A DNA stretch of 64,000 nt from Adiantum capillus-veneris (lineage: Eukaryota > Streptophyta > Polypodiopsida > Polypodiales > Pteridaceae), in the NCBI GenBank assembly GCA_014529385.2, contig CM043953.1:90773842-90837841 (forward strand), written 5' to 3'. Made by a program: the position numbers and the translations under genes. Each line of letters starts with the position of its first letter. Position 1 is the first letter of the stretch. Under the pieces are notes generated by a model. It did not search any database, had not been told where the DNA came from, and saw only the letters and a program-made list of their open reading frames with translations. Below are positions 56,609-64,000 of the stretch, piece by piece.

Positions 56609-59600
56609 CTAGGCCTCGACGAGTGAGGCATCATCGATAAGATCTTGCACCGTATCATCGTCTATCTCTAATTGCAAACATAACTCTTCCCCAACTCGTT
56701 TTGGCAGATTGTCTTCATCCATTGCATCTTCATCTATAAGTGTCAATTCTGGGTCGTCTGCGTCATCCCTCGTATATCTGTCAGCTTCCTCTGCCATACC
56801 TTCGTCCATCTCATCTAATGTCACAGTAGTATAGACGTCGTCTGGCTGACTTTCCTCTAGGAGATCTTGCCCTTCAAATACTTGTTTATTTCTTGGAGCA
56901 ACCTGAACCACAAACCACCATTGTCTCTCTCGAGGGTCCGGTACAAAGACCACTTGCTCGCAATGTTCGGGGAGAGCAAATGTGTCGCTCGCATCTGTCC
57001 AAGTCTTTGTAGAATCTATTTGCACAAGTTTGTTTCCATCTCTGCATACCGTTGCATTGCGACTAGAAGTAATCACCTTGAACCACTTCACATCCAACAA
57101 AAACATCTCAAACCGCCTGAAGCTTACTTTCAGGATATCTAACACCAAACCACAGTAATCCAGGTTGCTAGTGCTCTCATTCGTGTCTCTAGCACTGGCC
57201 CTGCTCTTTTGCATGAAACTAACCATTACCCCACTGTCAAACGTGTTCCTTCTGCTGTCAATTTGTTGTGTTCTGAAATGCTTTCCATGCGACCACAGTG
57301 CCATGTATGTATGATACTTCCAGTCACATCCAATAGCCACGTCTTCCTCTTCTAGAGATATGGGTTCTCCGATCTGTCGAGCTGCTCTCACTGTCTTGTC
57401 CAACCATGCCATTGTAGGGAATTCAGGTAGAGGAGCGAGATAGTTTGGCAAGGGTAAGCCTCTAGTTGTTCGACTTCGCCTGAAATCCTGTCGCTCTAGA
57501 TTGCGTCTCTCTTTCTCTTCTTCGTACCTTTCAAGCCATTTTTGCATCGGCGCTGAATTTAGTATACAGAACTTCATGATCTTTTCTCGCATGGCCAGGT
57601 TCATTTTCTTCGGCACCCCTTGCCCTTGCGGCTCCTCTCCCACTAGTCTTGCATCCTCCTCATCGCTCCACAGTCGAGGCATTTCTGGGTCAGAAACGGA
57701 TAGAAATTCGATCGTCAATACAAGAGACTCTTGCACCAGCCATCCTTCTGCCATGCTCCCCTCTGGACGCGCTTTTTGGCGAACAAAACCCTTAAGTGTT
57801 TTCATGAACCGCTCTAGAAAGAACATCCAACGGCTGTGGACTGTACCTGCCACTTCAACCTCATCTACTACATGGACGAGCAAGTGCATTTGGATAGTTA
57901 GGCAGCTCGTGGGTAGATACTTCTCAATCATGCAAACTGCCTCAATGAAGTTAGCCCTTGCGACTGCAATAGATTCCTCCCGTATCTCCTTGGAAGAGAT
58001 CCACCGCACTAGCTCTGAAATCTTGTATATGCAGGTCCGCACTTCCTCCATTAAACACCTCTTGATCGCAATTGGAAGAATGAATTGCAAGAACTTATGC
58101 CAGTCGTGCGATTTCAACCCTGACAGTTGATCGTCACGGGTGAATGCTGTCTTGAGACATCGCATATATCTTGTTGGTGTCCTGAACTCTGAAATCACCC
58201 TTTTCACTTGTCGCTCTTTGTTTTTTAGCAATACCCATGGCGCTCTTGGAAGTTTTGTTTGACCAGCTGCATTGGTGAAAGGCCACAGCTCTGACATCTT
58301 TCCAACCGACTGCAAATCATCTCGTGAACCTCAATTGTCTTTCATTCCCATGATTGTCTTCCAGAGGAGCTCTCCCATATTCTTGAATATATGCATTGGA
58401 TCCAACAAATGGTTAATTAGTAGATCACCCCAATACGGCAATGTATGGAGAATGGACAAACGTTTCATTCCTGGAACCTGTTGCCCCTCATGTTGCTCCC
58501 ATCGGCAACGCCACTCTTGTACATGCATAGGACGACATTCGACGCGACCAAGCTGGCCTTCGCGCAAGTGATGGCCATCTGGAAGATAACGGTGGTGGCC
58601 TTGATAAATTGTCTTTCGAAGAGAGGTAGAATAGCGCACATCCAAAGATTGCCCGCAAATTGGACATGCATTGTATCCCGAAGTTGTTAGTCCTGCATAT
58701 ATCAAAGCATGAATCAGGCCAAGGCAAAGGGCTTGCGAATAGCGAGAATTTTGTAGATCAATAACCATTACCAGAAGCTTCTCCGTATCCTGGCCAATCA
58801 TGCATAGTCCACATAAGAAGTCCATGGATCCTTGCATGCTGTTGTCCTACTGGTTCAACCGCATCTTCTATGTCGATCCCATGCCATAACTCTTGGAGCT
58901 CGTCAACTAGTGGAGCTAGATAAACATCCATGTTTTTTGCCTTGAACTTACCAGGTACAATCAAGCTTAAAATCAAATGACCCTTCTTGATAGAAAGCCA
59001 CGGCGGGAGGTTGTAATTGATAAGGCACACAGGCCAAGTGCTCCATGACGAGCTTCTCAAGCCAAATGGATTGACTCCATCCATTGCCATGCCCAAACAC
59101 AAATTGCGTGGTTCACTCTTAAAATGTGGCCAGGTATCTTCAATGTGCCTCCAAGCCTTCGAATCAGCGGGCACCCTAAATGTTGCGTCAGTGGATCTAT
59201 TCGTAGAATGCCATCGCATCAACTTTGCAATGGAACCACAACGAAACATGCTTTTTATCCTAGGAATAATAGGGAAATGCCGCAACACTTTAGCTGGCAC
59301 TGTCTCGCCAACTGCATCTTGTTTGTAGCGCATTGCTCCGCACTTAGGACACAACAAACAATCTGCGAATTCATTGCGAAAAAGAATGCAATCATTTAAA
59401 CATGTATGAATCTTGTTGTAGTCCAAGCCAACTAAGGTCAGAAGTTGCTTTGCGTCTGGCCTGGAGGGGGGCATTTCATTGCCAACCGGGAGAAGTTGCT
59501 CCCGCAATAACCTGTTTAAGCCACATTAAATTAAAAAGCTCTCCGAGCACATCACCGTTGCAATCAGAAAATCTCTTTTGTAAATTACGTACCTAAACAA

Positions 59601-60104
59601 AGCAGTGACGCTTGCATCTGACCACCCGTACACTGACTAAAGATTCAAAAACGCCAGACAAGTACGAAGCACAGATATTTTGGCACCTTCATAGATTGGT
59701 TGACGTGCCAACTTCCTCAACATGTCTTCAGGCGACAGGCGCACGGCTTCTGGTGTTGCTTCGTTCGCGTTCTCCTTGCTTGTCTGGAAGAAGGCATCCA
59801 GCATCTCCTCCATGCCGTCGTCTTCTGTCTGTAAGCCCTTTTCTGCTTCCATCCGTGGCTCTATATTGGTCGGACCTTCATGCATAATATTTTTTCTCTC
59901 TCTCTCAGATGTAGGTGCTATGTCGCGAAAATCAATGCCCGTTCCGTAGGAGTCGTATCGCAGATTCTGTACGGTTTCTCTAGCAAACTCTCCGTACTTG
60001 TGCACATGCTCATTACAAATCCTACGCTTGCGCAGGATTTGATACTTGCATAGCGTGCACGAGCATGCAATCTTTTCCTCCATGTTAGTTGATGACATTG
60101 CCAT
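56609..60104 (-). pseudogene. CACTA transposase (TNP2 type), three exons, two nonsense codons
   Basis: Exons 60104-59593, 59511-58772 and 58692-56609; introns of 81 bp (59512-59592) and 79 bp (58693-58771), both GT-AG with matching phase. Exon 1 has CTLCKYQILRKRR and HVHKYGEF and ends SVYGWSDASVTALF. Exon 2 is the Transposase_21 core (LDYNKIHTCLNDCILF, CPKCGAMRYK, RWHSTNRS, MAMDGVNPFG). Exon 3 starts CPICGQS, has the DUF4218-like region (LWPFTNAAG, MHLLVHVVDEVE, GTVHSRWMFFLERFMKTLKG) and a DUF4216-like end. In-frame stops at 59637 (TAG) and 58331 (TGA) disable this copy; otherwise frames and splice sites are intact. Confidence 0.92.
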
Positions 60105-60411
60105 CTACAATGATTGTGAATGTTGTTTTAATATATATATATATATATATACTCCTCACAATGTAAACTACCTCGCATTCTCTAGTCTTGCCCAATCTCC
60201 GTACACCTCGGTCCTGAGGTGTACGGAGATCAGGACCACCGAGTAAAAATCTCGTCTTTATTGGTCAAATCCTATATGGGTAGACACATACGTGCACTCC
60301 CAGGTGTACATGGCAATGCATGTAGCAGGCAAAACCCCTTTTCCTCTTTTAGTTCCATAGTTTCTTCTTTGTCTACGTACCTTATCTCTCGTTCTTTCTC
60401 TCTCGATCTCG

Positions 60412-60412
<1 letters not shown>
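60105..60412. other. CACTA region right of the transposase
   Basis: Contains an (AT)n tract (60130-60151) and a perfect inverted repeat around CTCCGTACACCTCGGTCCTGA/GGTGTACGGAG (60197-60230). It is probably upstream regulatory sequence of the transposase. Confidence 0.5.
60198..60230. repeat. Short palindrome ATCTCCGTACACCTC...GAGGTGTACGGAGAT
   Basis: 15 bp arms around a loop of a few bases (CGGTCCT), upstream of the transposase start. Possible protein-binding or foldback site. Confidence 0.75.
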
Positions 60413-60495
<83 letters not shown>

Positions 60496-60584
60496 TTCTC
60501 TATTTTCCTATCTCTCTCTATTTCTCTATTTTCCTATTTCTCTGCCATAACTCCTGGAGCTCCACTTCCCTATCTCTCTCTCTC

Positions 60585-60629
<45 letters not shown>

Positions 60630-60642
60630 CTCTATCTCTCTA

Positions 60643-60730
<88 letters not shown>

Positions 60731-60741
60731 CCCTATCTCTC
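60413..60741. repeat. (CT)n tracts with (TA)n insert
   Basis: CT at 60413-60487 and 60649-60727, TA at 60593-60627, and imperfect CTATTTCTC sequence between them. Confidence 0.95.
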
Positions 60742-61086
60742 TAATGATCGAACGAGCGACTGATCTAGGGAGATCTAGACGTCCACCACTACGGAGGACT
60801 ACACAACTTCGACATAGGCTGCATCAGAGGATCTAACTAGGTCACTTTGGCTCGACATGCACAACGTCCGGTCAGAGTACTGACCATGGAGGAGATCTAC
60901 CTATCCCAACTAGCTTGTTTAGCCGTTTAGTCCACACCCAGTAGTTTAGGATTCCATAATATTTTATTTTGTCATCTTCTTACTCTGACTTTGTATCAGA
61001 TCCATCACATTGTAACTTTCTTGTCTCATGTCTCATAGGTCACTTTGGCCTTTCGAAGACGTTAATATAACATTTCATTTCATTTC
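60742..61086 (+). mobile_element. LINE C: 3' end of the LINE A/B family
   Basis: Matches the end of LINE A ORF2 (AGATCTAGACG, ACACAACTTCG) and its 3' UTR (TCTGACTTTGTATCAGAT, CATAGGTCACTTTGGCC, GAAGACGTTAATATAACA) and finishes (CATTT)n then CTCTCT. It is 5'-truncated directly at the (CT)n tract that ends at about 60740. Opposite strand to LINE A and B, but again (CT)n on the LINE strand on both sides. Confidence 0.88.
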
Positions 61087-61159
61087 TCTCTTTAATTTCT
61101 TTTTCTTTAGTTTTAATTTCCTAAGCATACATTAATTCTCTCTTGATCTCTCTCTCTTT

Positions 61160-61267
61160 GATTACCTGCACACACACACACATTTCTCTCTCTCTCTCTC
61201 TCTTTCCTACACACACACACACATTTCTCTCTCTCTCTCTCTCTCTCTCTTACACACACACACACAT

Positions 61268-61321
<54 letters not shown>

Positions 61322-61412
61322 TTCCTACACACACACACACACCGCTCTCTCTCTCTCTCTCTCTATTTCCCACACACACCTCTCTCTCTCTTTCCTACAC
61401 ACACACACACAC

Positions 61413-61457
<45 letters not shown>

Positions 61458-61480
61458 CTACACACACACACACACACACC

Positions 61481-61534
<54 letters not shown>

Positions 61535-61548
61535 TACACACACACACG
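61160..61548. repeat. Alternating (CT)n and (AC)n blocks
   Basis: At least seven blocks of CT (10-45 bp) separated by TTTCCTACACACACACACAC-type blocks, an orderly higher-order repeat. Confidence 0.95.
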
Positions 61549-61675
61549 ATGTAGAGAGAGAGAGAGGGGTTGGGGAGGGTGGAGATGGACATAATACATG
61601 CGCAGCAGGTTTCGGCCAAGACCCGAGCAGGCAAAAATGGCCCCTGCGTGCGGGTTTCGTTTTTTTCCCCCAATT

Positions 61676-61836
61676 TTATATGCGTCGCTATACGCGTGGC
61701 AAATAAAGCCTTTCTACGCGTATATCGACACACATTGTGACGCGTATAGCGACGCCTGCTAATGTCATCGATATACGCGTGGAAAGGCATGGCCGTCGAT
61801 ATAGACGCGTCGATATCTTTATTTAGTGTTGTAGTG
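61676..61836 (-). repeat. CACTA right subterminal repeats and terminal inverted repeat
   Basis: Repeated GTCGCTATACGCGT / GACGCGTATAGCGACGC units, then CGTCGATATC and TGTTGTAGTG at the end. The left end carries the same ATAGCGACG motif. Confidence 0.9.
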
Positions 61837-61862
61837 TTATATGATATTTTAAGGGGTTTTGT

Positions 61863-62727
61863 TCTTTCTTCTGCAGAAAAGGTGACCAGAAAGTGTTTAG
61901 AGGGTGTTGATATTGAAGAGGTTGAGGAGACAAGTGATTACAAGTTGATGGACCTAAGATACCAAGTCAAGAAATTGTCTAAGTTTGCATGTGAGAGAAA
62001 TATTTAATGTTCCCTTTGATCTGGAGAGTTTTTTAGAAGTCTTTAGCAATGAAATTCTTGATTGTCAAAAGTTTTTTGTTGACCTTACAAGGGAGTATAA
62101 GGTTGACAACTTTATACACTTTAATGATATTTTCAAAGCAGGCAATTTTACTCCAAGCACAACCTCCAAGAAGTTGGAATTACTCCAAGATGAATCAAAA
62201 AGGGTCCATAACCCTTGTGAGTGGCATGGAAAGCATGGTTGTAAGATTGTAATTGAAGACATTGTATGTTTGTTCTTTTTGACTCTTATTCCAATAAAGG
62301 AAGGAGAGTCCAAATCTTTGCAAATCACAGCAGCTGTGAATTTCCAAGATGTGGAGGAAACACCTGAATATTTTAGAGAGGAAGCTCAAAAAGGAGACAA
62401 TAGCTATCTACCACAGGAAGCTTTCCCGATCACCTGTGCACACTCCCCATACTTGCACTAGTGGCTATGTCAAGGGTGGTAGCTTCACATCCAACAAGAA
62501 TTGGAGTGGACAAAATCATACTCTTAAAAAGAAAGAATCCTTTAGAGTTTTTGGACTTGATCCACGATTTATGGACTCAAGAAGTGCATACTTGGGCACT
62601 ATGGCCAGTTATATCCTTGCCTCTTCTAGTGACATAGGCAAGCAGTTGGGTTACAATAAGCAGGGTTATTTGAAGTGGAGGGGGAAAAATGAAAAGGCTA
62701 ATATTGGCTCAAGCAGCCAAAATTGAT
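61863..62727 (+). pseudogene. Unidentified gene-like locus right of the CACTA element
   Basis: After a plausible splice acceptor (TTCTTCTGCAG) three consecutive frames read as one protein with frameshifts. 61884-62007 has VDIEEVEETSDYKLMDLRYQ. 61985-62461 has NVPFDLESFLEVFSNEILDC and HNPCEWHGKHGCKIVIEDIV. 62349-62727 has KKESFRVFGLDPRFMDSRSA and YLGTMASYILASSSDIGKQL. Composition is normal protein-like. I do not recognise the family. It could be a host gene or an old element. Confidence 0.4.
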
Positions 62728-62869
62728 CCTTGTATTATCCCCCACTTGCTTCCTTGCCTCTCTCTAGTGGAAAGCCATTGTAAAAATCTTTCACTTGCAT
62801 ATGATCTATTGTATGCATCCTTCCTTTTTTGTATACTCCTCTGTATAGCTATGGAAATATTAAAAATGT

Positions 62870-63477
62870 CTAATATTTTTTTAGTCTCTTGTGAACTTGT
62901 TCTGCACGACACTTCTTTGTAAAACCACTGGAATATTTTGGGCTAGCTATTAGCTTTTTTATCTCCTCCACCATGTCTAATGTGTTCAAGTGGAAATTCT
63001 CCATACCTTGAGTAAACCAAATTGACAAGCTTCCATGTTTCTTTACAAACCAAGGAGTGTGATTGTAGATAATTGTTGCACACAAAAAAAGATTTTTTTA
63101 AAAGCAACTTATGCAATTATTGAAGCAAATTAGTAGAATCAAAATTCATAAGAATTACCATGTAGTGTGTGAAGTGCTTTGAGCTCCAAGCACTTGTCAT
63201 AGCTTTCTTAAATCTGTTCAACTCTTTCTTAAAATTGGAGAGGTCATTCTTTTCCCAATGAGTTTTATCACCGTAAGAAAAGATCGTATCCAAGGCTTCC
63301 CACAATTCTGCCATCTCGGTTCTTTCTTTGCCATAAACTCCATGGTCCTTTACAACATTGTGTAGATCCTTTTATTGGTTGTACTGGACTTTAGATGAAC
63401 TCATATCCAACGTTCCATGAAATCCTATGAATTTTTTGGCCTTCATCCCACCAATAAAATCTTTCCTAAGAACATTA
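62870..63477 (-). pseudogene. Unidentified minus-strand gene fragment
   Basis: From the right: LRKDFIGGMKAKKFIGFHGT, a stop, KDLHNVVKDHGVYGKERTEM, then ALDTIFSYGDKTHWEKNDLS ending at a donor-like site near 63150. Downstream is PWFVKKHGSLSIWFTQGMEN and a Lys-rich end (62870-63085). The layout suggests two exons. It is fused on its right side to the gypsy integrase remnant at about 63478. Family not recognised. Confidence 0.35.
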
Positions 63478-64000
63478 TTTCCACCAGATGACCTCTTGGG
63501 GTTTGGGTTTCACTCTCAAAAATACCATATCTCCTTCTTCAAAGAGTCTAGCCGATCGTCTAGGATCAGCATAACTTTTCTGCCTATCTTGAGCGGTCTT
63601 AATATCTTGTCGTATAAGATTGTTATGTAGTTTCATTTCATCCAACATTTCTTTGGATGCTTGAATCCGTATAAGAGGTTCTGTCCATTTGAGTGGAGTA
63701 CGACACTCTTGTCCATACAACGCTTTAAAAGGAGACATCCCAATTGAGCGTTGGAATGAGGAAATATACGCAAATTCAACCAAATACAAATATATAGTCC
63801 ATTTATCATGCTCATGCATACAATAAGCTCTTAGCATGTCTTCAATGATTTGATTGGTCCTCTCTATCTACCCATCAATTTGAGGGTGATAAGCAGTACT
63901 AAAGGCCAACTGGGTTCCTATAGCTGAGAATAAAGCTTTCCAAAAATGAGGTGAACTTTGCATCGCGATAAAAAATCATACGTTGAGGTAAACCATGATG
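63478..64000 (-). pseudogene. Ty3/gypsy integrase remnant (runs off the window)
   Basis: Reads from the window edge: HHGLPQRMIFYRDAKFTS (second catalytic Asp region), FSTAYHPQIDG followed by a TAG where Gln is normal, IERTNQIIEDMLRAY (catalytic Glu), then EFAYISSFQRSIGMSPFKAL and LYGQECRTPLKW. It ends in the AQDRQKSYAD and EGDMVFLRVKPK segment. It is cut at about 63478. At least one stop and one frameshift are present. It is unrelated in sequence to the chromovirus at 3.5 kb. Confidence 0.88.

Larger units (their letters stand above)
45227..61836 (-). mobile_element. CACTA (En/Spm-type) DNA transposon carrying nested insertions
   Basis: Ends are CACTACAACA (45227) and TGTTGTAGTG (61836), with the 3 bp target duplication TTA on both sides (45224-45226 and 61837-61839). 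Subterminal regions on both ends are packed with TAGCGACGC/CGTATA-type repeats (45245-45362 and 61676-61825), the expected transposase-binding arrays. Genes on the minus strand are a TNP2-type transposase (56609-60104) and a second gene (46055-56501) split by the gypsy element. Without the 9.3 kb gypsy insertion the element would be about 7.3 kb. (CT)n tracts and a LINE fragment occupy the right part. Confidence 0.93.

Overview
This 64 kb window is nuclear DNA of a land plant. It consists almost entirely of nested transposable elements, long microsatellites and a few host-gene remnants. The evidence is four orders of plant-type elements (Ty1/copia, Ty3/gypsy including a chromovirus, CACTA DNA transposon, LINE), short plant-like introns of about 80-100 bp, and fragments of a serine carboxypeptidase-like gene. 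Extreme (CT)n/(GA)n content and an L1 ORF1 of the coiled-coil type suggest a non-seed plant such as a fern, but this is inference; no ribosomal, organellar or other diagnostic gene is present.

Layout. 1-3498: a non-autonomous LTR element on the minus strand (right LTR 2309-3498; the left LTR is cut by the window edge), inserted into a chromovirus whose integrase/chromodomain remnant and 3' LTR fill 3499-5242. 5346-5840: gypsy gag fragment. 7326-12198: LINE A (ORF1 open, ORF2 with four nonsense codons). 12938-16737: LINE B, same family, 5'-truncated but with an otherwise open ORF2. Both lie in (GA)n tracts. 16738-18672: a 0.73 kb unit repeated in tandem, carrying an exon-like ORF and the same microsatellite that LINE B entered. 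19550-20704: an open 384-codon gene of unknown function, with three broken relatives at 27.7-30.6 kb, two of them forming an inverted repeat. 22671-23503: five exons of a decayed serine carboxypeptidase-like gene. 28.7-29.8 kb: remnant of a second LINE family.

30670-36152: a near-complete but decayed copia element (TSD TGGGA). 38009-41463: a deleted copia element (TSD TCTTC) inside an unidentified gene-like locus. 43052-43462: a divergent histone H3-fold reading frame. 43.8-45.2 kb: an array of diverged hairpins. 45227-61836: a CACTA element (TSD TTA) with a two-intron TNP2-type transposase and a second gene that is split by a young gypsy-type element (46766-56101, TSD GTGTC). That gypsy element encodes gag and protease in one frame with a single TGA between them, plus a small novel ORF, but no reverse transcriptase or integrase. 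The CACTA element also contains the 3' end of a third copy of the LINE family, again in (CT)n. 61.8-64 kb: unidentified gene-like ORFs and a gypsy integrase pseudogene.

The elements act as a stratigraphy. LTR pairs differ least in the gypsy element (about 0.5%), more in copia 1 (about 5%) and most in copia 2 (about 12%); these are counts by eye. The most unusual points are the repeated association of one LINE family with (CT)n tracts (three of three copies, one with paralogous empty sites), the young gag-protease-only gypsy element, the H3-like frame and the hairpin array.
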